A DNA stretch of 64,000 nucleotides from Azolla caroliniana (lineage: Eukaryota > Polypodiophyta): the NCBI GenBank assembly GCA_043228905.1, contig JBHGNT010000001.1, forward strand, positions 13,020,001 to 13,084,000, in the 5' to 3' direction. The translations under genes were made by a program, and so were the position numbers. The number at the start of each line of letters is the position of its first letter. Within the stretch, counting starts at the first letter, position 1. Shown piece after piece: positions 41,601 through 50,567 of this stretch. The notes beneath the pieces are model-generated. The model was not told where the DNA came from. It made no database searches and saw only the letters and a list, made by a program, of their open reading frames with translations.

Positions 41601-42014
41601 GCCGCGCGCATACGACAGCTCGAGCGGAGACCGGAGGACGTGGAACTGGCTGCGGAGAAGCTCCGAGTGGCGAGGAGAAAGAACAAAGCCAGGTTCGACC
41701 GAACGCACCGGCTCCGACCGAAGAAAATCGAAGAAGGTGACTGGGTGCTCGTCTACGATAGCAGCCTCGACAACCAGCACCGAGCTACACGGAAGTTCGC
41801 ACGAAGGTGGTTCGGGCCTTACGTGGTACGGAGCGCCAATGACAACGGGACATACCACCTGGCGGAACTCGACGGCACGAGAATGACGATACCGGTTGCA
41901 GGGAAACGGATCAAAGCGTTCAAGAAGCGACACGACGACGAGCCAGACCCGGCTCTCCTGGTCGGCAGTGACGAACGATCCGAAAACGAGGAAGAACCGA
42001 CGGGCGAGGAATGA
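38658..42014 (+). CDS. G3 Pol: RT, RNase H, integrase
   Basis: 1118 aa from ATG 38658. Order: N-terminal extension (1-180); RT with VPKKNGSLRFIQDLQPVNRV (235-254), SVGDLYSGYDQFQLAV, MCTLPQGGTNSVAH and the catalytic PFLDDIPIKG (FLDD 343-346); RNase H with YITVDTSPTGIGWVV (about 508-522) and HISGKDNAMADMLSRA; integrase zinc finger H741, H748, C778, C781 (HDSPWAGHRG, CESCQ); catalytic core D808 (KWMVDLVTMP), D867 (IVADRGELD), E902 (NPEANGKVERG); C-terminal GPY-like module (KFARRWFGPYVVRSANDNG). No chromodomain is visible; the tail is acidic (NEEEPTGEE). Gene order is gypsy type. All catalytic residues are present. FLDD and the motif set match G2, G4 and no copia element here. Confidence 0.95.
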   Translation: MVGITGREKTKTEGRLRACGVLGSDEGINGAVEAVSFDDTLGMLGKVVEEDLNEDRTIPVCSEEMYEVIADFGRGLESERTARVSTKYKTVDRKVRPVAAPLPEGSESRIKGVASDPSLRDRACIGHTFTNETLRELKIGGGGFLLPAEEDRFRRMLGRHGKAFAFSPEEIGCVDPTIVEPMVIFTVPHVPWNLKPISVPRAHIPKLMELLKQKVDMGILEPSSAPYSNRWFTVPKKNGSLRFIQDLQPVNRVTIRNAGIGPTIDEFAEAFAGRSIYSVGDLYSGYDQFQLAVESRDITTMRTPLGLVRMCTLPQGGTNSVAHMVNAMNKVLRDCIPNITMPFLDDIPIKGCPVEEKDETIGPDGCRRFVTAHIDDCEKVLQRLEEARLTFSGEKSAFGQSEIMVVGHLCGPYGRKPSPAKVEAISAMKPDCSSVTEVRRFLGACAFYHIWIPHYAHVAEPLYGLLRKGRRFEWLDKHTESVRKLKEALSAAPALRKAVYRKGTPVYITVDTSPTGIGWVVNQEDEDGNRFPIRFGAKVLSERQRGYAQVKRELWGIVSAVKADKDYLIGTEVIIETDCMPILGMISGCATPDLAMLRWIAYIKSLDPVIRHISGKDNAMADMLSRARFDDEGGMVSEDEDVGVDFFETAYVTTDGTSTPALNDFDASKYDGEWLQIGGFLKTMTPDASWTKDEADRIRKKAYRFFLRDSCLWKHPKKKDGVPLRVVAMKEEQEELLTAYHDSPWAGHRGTWATFEKLKGKYWWPGQYQDVHRFVTTCESCQMHSTVRHRDELHPTYPPTIHFKWMVDLVTMPMGVGQMRYLVLAREDLTNQVEGRALPNKTTAAVCRFLVEDVICRYGCVGKIVADRGELDAEEAAELFDRLGVKLSLTTAYNPEANGKVERGHGPIVKALVRACRGRVGNWPRLLPYALWADRTTHSSVTGYMPTELMFGQKPIMPMERTISSWATVDWRDEMSREELLAARIRQLERRPEDVELAAEKLRVARRKNKARFDRTHRLRPKKIEEGDWVLVYDSSLDNQHRATRKFARRWFGPYVVRSANDNGTYHLAELDGTRMTIPVAGKRIKAFKKRHDDEPDPALLVGSDERSENEEEPTGEE

Positions 42015-42072
42015 AGACGGGCCGGTTTTCTCCGTCCCAACCCTCTTGGCGCATACCGGAGGATGCGCGGTT

Positions 42073-42085
42073 AGGTGGGGGCGGA
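42073..42085 (+). promoter_or_regulatory. G3 polypurine tract
   Basis: AGGTGGGGGCGGA directly before the 3' LTR. N1 has the same string at its 3' LTR (44319-44330, minus strand), linking the two. Confidence 0.85.
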
Positions 42086-42875
42086 TGTCGTGAAGAAAAC
42101 CGTCCATAGGCGGAATCGGCGCACCAAGGCGTGGGAACCGGTTCTTCACGCGCGCACGCTCCAAGTAGTACATAGAAGCGAATTAGGAGGATAATCGGCA
42201 GGAACGGGCCCTAACTCAAGTGGAGACAAAGACCGCGCGAACAGTCTTTTCGGTCGCGCGCGCGAACTGTACGAGTCGGCGGCGTAACTACGCGGATGCG
42301 TGAAAAACGGAGCGGATCCCTGTCCAAAAGGGACAGGGAATAAAGCTGACAGGACGGCCTGCTCGTCGGCCTATATAAGGAGCGGGAAAGAGCTGTTGCA
42401 GATATATCTCGCGCAGAGAGGACGAAGTGCTGCCGGACCGTTTCTGGACGCTTCGCTCTCTGTTTCCTTCCGACTTGAGCTCCATAGCTTTCCGTGCAGG
42501 GTTCCGAGGAGGCTCGCGCTGTTTTCGAGGAACGCCCGAGTGCTTCCGGCAGCACCTCCGACCAGCTACAGCCCCTTTGAGCGTCGAAGTGAACAGGCAT
42601 CGGCATCTGTTCGCCGGCCTGTTCGGTCGTAACCAACCTGTGCCCCGTCGAGGGTTGTAGTCGTGTTAGCCGTTTTTCTTAATATACACATTTAGCCATT
42701 CGCATCTGTCTGTGTCGGTGTCTGTTCGTGTTCTCCGTGCTGAAGGGCCGTGTCCCTGTGTACCCCCGGTCCTGCGTAGCCGGTTCTCTCTCTTTCCCCT
42801 CCCTCGCTTGCTCTTTGGTTCGAGACCCCCGCGGTCCCGCCTCGATTCCACACGCACTTGCATAATATCCCGACA
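42086..42875 (+). repeat. G3 3' LTR (790 bp)
   Basis: No difference from 35576-36365 was found by eye; this implies insertion too recent for LTR divergence or a recent gene-conversion event. Confidence 0.96.
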
Positions 42876-42968
42876 TCGGCAAGATAATGGTTGATAGAGG
42901 CGAGATGGACGCCAAGGAAGCTAAAGAATTCTTCTCTAGGATGGGAATCAAATTATCTCTTACCACGG
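42876..42968 (+). pseudogene. G2 integrase, piece after G3
   Basis: Reads IGKIMVDRGEMDAKEAKEFF then SRMGIKLSLTT, directly continuing the G2 frame that stops at 35575 and matching G3 residues 861-891. It is cut at 42968, just before the AYNPEANGKVE motif, by LTR S4. Confidence 0.88.
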
Positions 42969-43518
42969 TGTCATGAAGATTTCCAACTTTGGTGTGAAAC
43001 CGGAATGGAATGGGCAAGTCAGCAATGTGCAACATGTGCACATGTATAGTAGGAAAATAGTGTATAGAATAAGGGGGAGAATTTATCCCACATTGTAACG
43101 TCCCTCCCTCCTTGGGCTATAAAAGGAAGGGAAGGGTCTCTTGTGAAGGGGTTGCCTATTTTGAGTGATAGAGGTATGCCACTTAGGTCGAGGGTTTCTA
43201 TTTCGATTTTAGGGTTTCTTCTAGGGTTTTACTATTCTTCTTCTTCTTCTTCATACCATTTCGGGTTTAGGGTTTCGCATAGGGTTTCTTCTTCATCTTC
43301 TTCTTTACTTTACTTATCCAGTTAGGGTTCCATACATTGTTTTCGTTCGGCCTCTTAATATAACTCGTTTGTGTATCTTGCCTCCATCCATTCTATGTTT
43401 ATGTCCTATTCTTTCTCCTCTCCTCTCGAGCTAAGCTTCCATTCCCCCTCTACTCCCTAGTCCAAGACCCTCGTGGTCCCGCCTAAGATCTTACACGTAC
43501 TCGCGGAATACCACGACA
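42969..43518 (+). repeat. S4: gypsy LTR at a recombination junction
   Basis: 550 bp, TGTCATGAAGATTTCC to AATACCACGACA, with TATA-like GGCTATAAAAGGAAGG at about 43117 and a leader of tagggtttc repeats. Left flank is ACGG (42965-42968) within G2 integrase; right flank is ACGT (43519-43522) within minus-strand C4 RNase H. Since the two flanks belong to unrelated elements, this is not a simple solo LTR. Confidence 0.8.
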
Positions 43519-43601
43519 ACGTGGACCAGCTGGTAGCTGCATCAGCTGACATGTTGGAGTCTGTGAACCCTTCCAACATGGGATTGTCTGAGTCGTACCG
43601 G
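43519..43601 (-). pseudogene. C4 copia RNase H fragment
   Basis: Minus strand: RYDSDNPMLEGFTDSNMSAD then AATSWST, a copia RNase H start close to C1 (GFTDSDMS). Together with 48333-48359 (LKGTSSACL) and 50568-50738 it forms one continuous minus-strand coding stretch once N1 and N2 are set aside. Cut at 43519 by S4. Confidence 0.82.
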
Positions 43602-44318
43602 TGTCGCGTATTTCCACACGTGCGTGTAAAATAAGGCGGGACCACGGGGGGCTCGGACTAGGGAGTAGATGGGAAGATGGGTATGAGCAAAGTGGAACAG
43701 ATTAACATGGTAGAGAAAGTAGAAAGAGACAAGATTTATGAAGTTATGTATATTATGGGCATGAAAGCCGCCATGCGATTACAACCGCGACCGCGTGGGC
43801 CGGACTCAAAACAAAAGTAGAGTGTAAACCCTAATCAAATAAGTAAAGAAAGAGATGAAGAAACCCTAGTAGAAACCCTAAACCAAATAGAAACCCTTGA
43901 CCTAAGTGGTATACCTCTTCTCACTCAAAATAGGCAACCCCTTCAATGGTGCCCCTTCCTCTCCTTTTATAGCATAAGGAGAGAAAGACGTTACAAAAAG
44001 GAGAGACTAAATATCCCCTTCATTCAATGGGGATATTTGCTTAGATTCTAGGAGGAGGGATTGATGGGGTCTTAGCTCCCACTCCTCACACATACTACTA
44101 TGCCCATTACTCACCTCATACTCTACAAAGTGCACATCAAATTTATGCCTCTACGAACTTCGTGGTGCACCTTTAGCACCTTAGATTATTACCCTTCCCA
44201 TTACATTTTGTTTACTTATTCTTATTACACAAATTTACAAGTGCACGTGCCACGTTGCACATCCCCATTTTATTTGTCCCTCCCGGTTTTCTCACCGTAG
44301 TCGGAAATCTTCATGACA
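43602..44318 (-). repeat. N1 3' LTR (717 bp)
   Basis: Closely matches 47617-48332 with scattered changes. TATA-like CTATAAAAGGAGAGG on the minus strand near 43973-43960. Resembles S4 in its leader (gaaaccctaaaccaaatag-type blocks inverted). Confidence 0.9.
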
Positions 44319-44330
44319 TCCGCCCCCACC
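44319..44330 (-). promoter_or_regulatory. N1 polypurine tract
   Basis: Minus strand GGTGGGGGCGGA next to the 3' LTR, identical to that of G3 (42074-42085). The bases before it (cataccggtggatgtgcggt) are also close to G3. Confidence 0.82.
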
Positions 44331-45773
44331 AAACCGCACATCCACCGGTATGTGCCAAGAGGGAAAAGGTGAGAGATTTTGGTGACGGTGATCAACTGGG
44401 CCCTCCGCCGTCCCGGCACCCGACCGCCTTGTTGGCTCCTTCCGGCCCTGATCCGTCGGCTCCATCCAATCCACCATATCCAACGTTCGAGCCTTCCTCC
44501 CCGATCGGTCCTCTCAAACGCCGTCGTCGACCCGGCCACTCCGACTTTGTCCACCATGTATGCCCTTCGATTGGACCCCCGGTCACTTCGGTTGTATGTC
44601 GGATTCTGCGCCTTGCGTGCCGCGTATGTCCCTCCATCGGTTCGATCGTCTCTACGTCCCGAACACCTCCGCGTGCCGACTCTCTCCGCTCCGCACTCGC
44701 CTTCCGTAGGCTCTTCCGTGTGCCATTATCGTTCCCCGAACGTGCACTCATTCTTCGGTCCTTAGGCGACCCCATTACGCACTCCTCGCTTCCCCCTTGC
44801 TCGTCGTGCTCTCTCGTCGTAGAGCGTACCATCATACCAACCCCCGTGTCGGTGTCCTTCACGGCTCTTGTTACCGCTTCGCCTCAACTTGCGCCCTCTT
44901 GGCCTCGCATGTCCTCCAAGACGCCACGCTTTCTCTTCCCGGCTTGTACCCCTTTGTTCTCCGCACACCATCCTTCTCTCCCGTCGTTCATCCGCCGATC
45001 ACGGCTTGTATCCCTTTGCTTGCCTCTCAAAGGCTTGACCGGTCCGCTATTTCCGGTCACTCATTGCCGCTCTTCCAGGTGCATGCTTACTTCTTGGCCC
45101 TTCACCAGTCGTAGTGCATGCTTCGTTTTACGCCATTCACTCGTCGTAGACCTGACCTCCGCATCGGCCTCTTCTCCCTTTGTTGCCGTAGCCTATTCCG
45201 ACTCGGGCTTGCCGTCTTGGCCCCGCTCGTCCATTATTTTCATACCGGATACCCGCTCCGGTAACCGACTCCTCGCCGCCACCCGCCATCTCTCCGGTCT
45301 TACGTTGATCCGCGACCGCCGAAGTTTCTAGAATAGGTGTGGAGGGTCTCGCCCGTTTCCGGTCTTTCACGGAACCATAGTCGTCATGCCCGCTTGGCCT
45401 CCTTCTCGCGCTCACCGGCTCCCACCATGTGTTGCGAATCGTCCTCCCCAATCTCCAATCATGTCAGCTTGGTCCTTGCCCGGTTCGGTCCCGACCGATC
45501 ATGTTCCGGTTTGGTCGGCTTCCTTCCATAATCGTAACTGGCTGGTAAGAGTTCGGCCGAACACTTCCGGTCTTGCCAGCTCTTCTTTAGTTTGGGCCCG
45601 GTTGACCGGCCCCCGCTTCATTCTTTTCCCAGTTCGCCCTCTGGTAGGGTCAATTCCCAACTCTCTCCTTGTTGCCGCTCTCGGCCTCTCCTTCGGTCCT
45701 TTCGTATATGCCCGTTCCGGGGCTCGCATCCTCCTCTTCGTTTCGGTCACCCGCCTTGCCGCCTCCACCGTCG
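44331..45773 (-). other. N1 internal region without recognisable pol
   Basis: About 1.4 kb, GC-rich and C/T-biased on the plus strand. Long open frames occur on both strands (plus 44255-45331, minus 44392-44862 and 45137-45451), none resembling protease, RT or integrase. A minus-strand stretch near 45330 reads PSTPILETSA, like the core of the tandem repeat next door, so it may be decayed repeat-bearing gag. Confidence 0.55.
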
Positions 45774-46785
45774 GTCACTCTAAGTCTCATACCGTCTCTC
45801 GAGCTTGATGCCGGAGTCTATAGAACCGGTGCGGGTAAGATCCCGGCACCGCCGCTCGTTATGTCCGTAGTCACCTCCATCCGGACGTCGTTGTTCATGG
45901 CTACCCCGTCTCAGATCGCGGAAGCCTTGATTACGCTTGCCGCCTCCTCTTCCTCGATCTCCTTGCCGTCGTCTTGGTTGCCCGCCTTGCCGCCGCCACC
46001 GTCTGTCACTCTAGGTCTCATACCGGCTCTCGGGCCGGATGTCGGATTCTCTAGAACCGGTGCGGGTAAGATCCCGGCACCGTCGCTCATTATGTCTGTA
46101 GCCACCTCCATCCGGACGTCGTTGTTCGTGGCTACCCCGTCTCCGATCGCGGAAGCCTCGATTACGCTTGCCGCCTCCTCTTCCTCGATCTCCTTGTTGT
46201 CGTCTTGGTTGCCCGCCTTGCCGCCGCCACCATTCATCACTCTAGGTCTCACACCGACTCTCGGGCTGGATGCCGGAGTCTCTAGAATCGGTGTGGGTAA
46301 GATCCCAGCACCGTTGCTCGTTATGTCCGTAGCCACCTCCATCCGGACATCGTTGTTCGTGGCTACCCCGTCTCCGATGGCGAAAGCCTCGATTACGCTT
46401 GCCGCCTCCTCTTCCTTGATCTCCTTGCCGTCGTCTTGGTTGCCCGCCTTGCCGCCGCCACCGTTCATCACTCTAGGTCTCACACCAGCTCTCGGGCCCG
46501 ATGCCGGAGTCTCTAGAATCGGTGCGGGTAAGATCCTGGCACCGCCGCTCGTTATGTCCATAGCCACCTCCATCCGGACGTTGCTGTTCGTGGCTACCCC
46601 GTCTCCGATCGCGGAAGCCTCGATTACACTTGCCGCCTCCTCTTCCTCGATCTCCTTGTCGTTGTCTTCGTTGCCTGCCTTGCCGCCGCCACCGTTCATC
46701 ACTCTAGGTTTCACACCGGCTCTTGGGCCGGACGCCGGAGTCTCTAGAATCGGTGTGGGTAAGGTCTCGGCACCACCGCTCGTCT
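45774..46785 (-). repeat. 231-bp tandem repeat in N1
   Basis: Units begin at 45774, 46005, 46236, 46467 and 46698 (landmark cactctaggtctcacacc), each exactly 231 bp, with a partial last unit to about 46785. Divergence between units is roughly 5-10 per cent by eye. 231 is 77 codons and no unit has an indel, so frame has been kept. Confidence 0.92.
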
Positions 46786-47578
46786 CCTCCCCGCTTGATG
46801 TTTCGGGCCACCATGTCCTGAATCCTCCGCCCACTCTCGAAGTGGCGCTCCCCGCTTCGTAGTCACTGGCCTCATCCATGGCCATCCCTTTTCCGCAAGA
46901 CGAGAGGGTTGCTTGCTCCGCACCCTCTCCCACGTAGTCGTTGCACGCTCTTCCGGCCTCCGCATAGGCCCCATCGTCCACACATAGGGAGGTTTCTTCC
47001 TCCGCATCCTCCGATCGTCTCTGGCCCACCTCCATAATAAGCCCTTCTTCGGCTTCGAACTTCGCCTTCACGCTCTCGCACACCTCCCATACCAACGCCT
47101 CTAGGTCGTACTCCTCCGGTTGATCGCGTGTCGAGCTCTCTTCCGGCGGTAGTGCGTGGCCGCTCACCGCCCTCTCTTCTCCGCCGCTCGCGGGCCATGT
47201 TGTTTCCGACCGCTTCCCATCAGGTTGTCGGCATACCCACTCTGGTTTCGTGTATCCATATGCCTCCAATAAAGCTCCCTCAAGGGACTCCCATGACTCG
47301 TGAGCTTCTTGAAGCTCCTTGACCTGTTTGTGCACTGATACGGCCGCCACTCGACGAAAATATTCTTACCGCATCTCTTTGTCCATGCCCCTCTTCGTTA
47401 TCTCGGCATTGTACGCTTCCAAGAACCTCAGGACATCGTCCCCGTTGAATCGGCCAACTCGATCAACCACCCTCTCGACGGCTTGTTAAGTCGCATCTCG
47501 CCTCACCTTCCGTCAAGCATCCATCACAATCTTCGCCATCATCTCCGCAAAGTCGAAGTCTTCGTCTTCCGTCTTCAT
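45911..47578 (-). pseudogene. N1 gag-like gene with 77-aa repeats
   Basis: Minus-strand ATG at 47578 (MKTEDEDFDFAEMMAKIVMD) lies just after the primer site. It reads QAVERVVDRVGRFNGDDVLR, FLEAYNAEITKRG, then HESWESLEGALLEAYGY, all matching G3-type gag. Three stops lie in the first 80 codons. From 47350 the frame is open for 479 codons: an acidic stretch, then about four and a half copies of a 77-residue repeat with the core PAPILETPASGPRAGVRPRV, NGGGGKAGNQDD and KEIEEEEAASVIEA. No zinc knuckle was seen. Role unknown; possibly RNA or particle binding. Confidence 0.72.
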
Positions 47579-47593
47579 CCTCCCTTGCCGCCT

Positions 47594-47612
47594 CTTCACA
47601 TCAAGTTCACCA
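47594..47612 (-). promoter_or_regulatory. N1 primer binding site
   Basis: Minus strand TGGTGAACTTGATGTGAA, the G3 site with three cytosines read as thymine. Confidence 0.78.
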
Positions 47613-47616
47613 AATA

Positions 47617-48332
47617 TGTCCCGTATTTCCGCGCGTGCGTGTAGAATAAGGCAGGACCACGGGGGCCTCGAACTAGGGAGTAGATGGGAAGACGGGTATG
47701 AGCAAAGTGGAACAGATTAACACGATAGAAAAAGTAGAAAGAGACAAGATTTATGAAGTTATTTATATGATGGGCATGAAAGCCGCCATGCGATTACAAC
47801 CGCGGCCGCGTGGGCTGGACTCAAAACATAAGTAGAGTGTAAACCCTAATCAAATAAGTAAAGAAAGAGATGAAGAAACCCTAGTAGAAACCCTAAACCG
47901 AATAGAAACCCTCGACCTAAGTGGTATACCTCTTCTCACTCAAAATAGGCAACCCTTCAATGGTGCCCCTTCCTCTCCTTTTATAGCATAAGGAGAGAAA
48001 GTTGTTACAAAAAGGAGAGACTAAATATCCCCTTCATTCAATGGGGATATTTGCTTAGATTCTAGGAGGAGGGATTGATGGGGTCTTAGCTCCCACTCCT
48101 CACACATACTACTATGCCCATTACTCACCTCGTATTCTACAAAGTGCACATCAAATTTATGCCTCTACGAACTTCGTGGTGTACCTTTAGCACCTTAGAT
48201 TATTACCCTTCCCATTACATTCTGCTTACTTATTCTTATTACACAAATTTACAAGTGCACGTGCAACATTGCACATCCCCATTTTATTTGTCCCTCCCGG
48301 TTTTCTCACCGTAGCCAGAAATCTTCACGACA
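47617..48332 (-). repeat. N1 5' LTR (716 bp)
   Basis: Minus strand TGTCGTGAAGATTTCTGGC at 48332 to AATACGGGACA at 47617. Pairs with 43602-44318. Confidence 0.9.
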
Positions 48333-48359
48333 CCGGAGACACGCACTAGAGGTGCCTTT
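48333..48359 (-). pseudogene. C4 copia fragment between N1 and N2
   Basis: 27 bp encoding LKGTSSACL-type sequence on the minus strand, linking the frame at 50568 to that at 43601. It includes the CCGG duplication of N1 and the GCCTTT repeat of N2. Confidence 0.75.
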
Positions 48360-48824
48360 TGTCACAGACACACCAAGCGCAGACTCAAACGGAGCACGGA
48401 TGATGGGGCTACGAGCATGGAACTTAAGAAGCTAGGAATGACACAAGAGCAGGAAGACAGAGATGAAGGAGGAGACAAGATGGAATGAAATGAGCATACT
48501 AGATTGATGGGTCAATAACTGGTGTTAAATCCCTTGAAAAGGGACGAAGGAGGTTACAAGTATTTATATATGTTCCGAGATTGAATATCTCTAGAATATA
48601 CTGGAGAAATATCTTTAGAATATACTCGTCTAAAATATGTCGTACAATATTTCTAGAATATACTATTGACTAGAATATTCTGATTCTTAAAATTTACTAC
48701 GTGATAGACTATAGAATACTAAAGTTTTATATACAAATGCATGCTCATATCAAGATGGTTGAGAATGACATCTTGTAGTTGTGAGGTTGCAAGTTCAATC
48801 CTCACTAATTACGTATTTGACATC
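48360..48824 (-). repeat. N2 left terminal repeat
   Basis: Plus strand TGTCACAGACACACCAAGCG to TTTGACATC. AT-rich, with several tctagaatatac motifs. Near the end it holds ggttgcaagttcaatcctca, which resembles a tRNA B box. Confidence 0.8.
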
Positions 48825-48889
48825 ATTGTGTCGTGACATTATCCTCCCCTTTACGGCCGCCTTTTCGAAAGTGTGGTGTAGGGGTGGGC

Positions 48890-49590
48890 GGGGATTGGAG
48901 CACTGACAAGCGTGAGGAATCATATATTGTCCTCACCGGAGACTAGAACACCAATGGACATGAGTGACCATGTGCAGTCCTCCCCGGAGATTGGAACACT
49001 GAGGGTGTGAGCGATCATGTACAGTTCTCACCAAAGATTTGAACCCCGACGGGTGTGAGCGACCATGTGTGGCCCTCACCGGAGATTTGAACCCAAACGG
49101 GTGTGAGCGACCATGTGTGGCCCTTACTGAAGACTTGAACCTAGACGGGTGTGAGCAACCATGTGTGGCCCTCACCGAAGACCACAACATGAACAAACAT
49201 GAGACACCATGTGCGGTCCTCACCGGGAACATGAACAAGCATGAGCGACCATCACTGGGAACTCGAACACGAACGAGAGTGAGCGACCATGCGACCCTCA
49301 CTGGGAACTCAAACATGAATGAGAGTGAGTGACCATGTGGCCCTCACCGAGAACTCGAACAGGAATGAGAGTGAGCGACCATGCGGCCCTCATCGGGAAC
49401 TCGAACGCGAACGGGCGTGCGCGACCATGCGGCCCTCACTGGGAACTCGAACACGAATGGGCATGAGTGACCATGTGTGGCCCTCACCGGGAACTCAAAC
49501 ACGAATGAGCGTGAGCAAACACATGTGGTCCTCATCGGGAACTAGAACATGAACAACGTGAGTGAACACGTGTAGTTCTCATTGGGAACA
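48890..49590. repeat. 48-bp tandem repeat in N2
   Basis: About 14 degenerate units of about 48 bp; clear unit starts (gtgtgagcgaccatgtgtgg) at 49005, 49053, 49101 and 49149. Later units vary in length. Because 48 is a multiple of three, open frames of repeated sequence occur on both strands (49039-49332 and others); I do not regard them as genes. Confidence 0.85.
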
Positions 49591-50106
49591 CAAACAGCAA
49601 CGGGCGAAGGAGTGCAAGTGAAGCAGTTGACTCGACTTCTTCTATTATGAGAGGGTAAATAGTCTAGGTTAACCCAAAACACGGCACGAACGGTAGTGCT
49701 AGCGAGAAACCAACGCGATCCTCACTAGGAAAGTGAGTAGTTGTGATCCCCACTGAACTAGAAGGTGAGCGATTGAAATCGGTCCTCGTCAAAGGAAAGT
49801 GGCACGAGACTTGAACTAAAATGAAAATGGAGTGCAAGCGAGCAATGATTCGATCCCCACCAAGAAAGTGAGTGGTTGTAACCCCCACCAAAACTGGGAA
49901 GGTGAGCGATCAAAAGCAATCCTCACCAAAATCGTGATGCAAAATGATACCTATAAATGATAACAAGTAGTGTTGATTACGATGAAGGTTGGGCGAAGAG
50001 GTGTTGAAACCGATGATGTCGAAGACTAGGATGTTGATGACGGTAACACTGGAAGCAAAGACGATAACAAAGAGGGGTGATGCTTCCAGTTGGAAGGGAT
50101 TCAAAT
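49591..50106. other. N2 interior, remainder
   Basis: Repeats of gaaagtgagtggttgtaacccccacc type thin out and end near 49930. 49930-50106 is unique and without an open frame of note. A primer site next to the right repeat could not be identified. Confidence 0.5.
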
Positions 50107-50567
50107 TGTCACAAACACGCCAAGCACGGACTCAAACGGAGCACAAATGATGGGGCTATGAGCGTGGAACTTAAGAAGCTAGGAATGACACAAGAGCATA
50201 AAGACATAGATGAAGGAGGAGACAAGATGGAATGAAATGAGCATACTAGATTGATGTGTCAATGACTGGTGTTAAATCCCTAGAAAATGGACTGAGGTTA
50301 CAAGTATTTATACATGTTCCAAGATTGAATATCTCTAGAATATACTGGAGAAATATATCTAGAATATACTCGTCTAGAATATGTCGTACAATATTTCTAG
50401 AATATACTACTAACTAGAATATTCTGATTCTGAAATGTATTATATGCTAGACTATAGAATACTAAACTATTATATACAAATGCATGCTCATATCAAGATG
50501 GTTGACCATGACATCTTGTAGTTGTGAGGGTGCAGGTTCAATCCTCACTAACTACGTATTTGACATC
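50107..50567 (-). repeat. N2 right terminal repeat
   Basis: Matches 48360-48824 at roughly 93-95 per cent by eye; contains gtgcaggttcaatcctca near its end. Confidence 0.8.

Larger units (their letters stand above)
35576..42875 (+). mobile_element. Gypsy element G3, intact, youngest insertion
   Basis: 7300 bp, plus strand, inserted in the integrase gene of G2. The two 790-bp LTRs (35576-36365 and 42086-42875) look identical by eye. Termini TGTCG..CGACA; flanks TCGG on both sides (35572-35575 and 42876-42879; 5 bp ATCGG if the terminal A is shared). Primer site, gag-protease ORF, separate pol ORF and polypurine tract are all intact. GC-rich relative to its neighbours. It appears autonomous. 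Confidence 0.97.
23097..42968 (+). mobile_element. Gypsy element G2, decayed, with S3, C3 and G3 nested
   Basis: Plus-strand gypsy inserted in CHR1. 5' LTR 23097-24297, primer site 24306, then a copia solo LTR (S3) before gag at 30729, protease, RT, RNase H and integrase to 35575, then G3, then a last integrase piece 42876-42968. Its coding sequence matches G3 throughout (same DHGSEIN protease, same pol layout), so both belong to one family, but it has many stops. It ends at LTR S4 without its own C-terminal integrase or 3' LTR. The left flank is TCGT (23093-23096). Confidence 0.85.
43602..48332 (-). mobile_element. N1: non-autonomous gypsy of the G3 group
   Basis: Minus strand, 4731 bp, inserted in C4 with duplication CCGG (43598-43601 and 48333-48336). 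LTRs 43602-44318 and 47617-48332 start TGTC(A/G)TGAAGATTTC and end in (C/G)GACA. It has the primer site, a gag-like gene and the polypurine tract of the G3 group, but no protease, RT or integrase. It would depend on proteins from a G3-like element. Confidence 0.88.
48360..50567 (-). mobile_element. N2: non-autonomous LTR-like element
   Basis: Two direct repeats of about 463 bp (48360-48824 and 50107-50567) enclose about 1.28 kb. The whole is flanked by GCCTTT (48354-48359 and 50568-50573) and splits the copia C4 RNase H frame. On the minus strand the interior ends in a purine tract AAAGGGGAGGATAATGTCA (about 48856-48838), like the CHR2 tract at 59276-59292. No protein domain is present. Terminal bases are irregular (two extra bases at one end), so exact LTR ends are uncertain. 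Confidence 0.72.

Noticed and set aside
43519-43601. Plus-strand reading of an apparently coding stretch (DQLVAASADMLESV...) as a host exon
   Set aside because: The minus-strand reading is a clear copia RNase H segment (DSDNPMLEGFTDS) that continues in frame at 48359 and 50735.
44255-46862. Long plus-strand open frames (358 and 397 codons) in N1
   Set aside because: They lie antisense to the gag-like gene and its 231-bp repeat. GC-rich, in-frame repeats keep the opposite strand open too. Composition (Ser/Pro/Leu-rich, no domain) and position inside an LTR element argue against a gene.
48890-49590. Regular repeats of about 48 bp considered as a CRISPR-like array
   Set aside because: Units are degenerate along their whole length with no constant-repeat/variable-spacer pattern, and the setting is a plant retroelement.
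50521-50567. B-box-like gtgcaggttcaatcctcac at the N2 repeat end considered as a tRNA gene or SINE
   Set aside because: No matching A box at the proper distance, no cloverleaf could be drawn and the sequence is part of a 463-bp terminal direct repeat.
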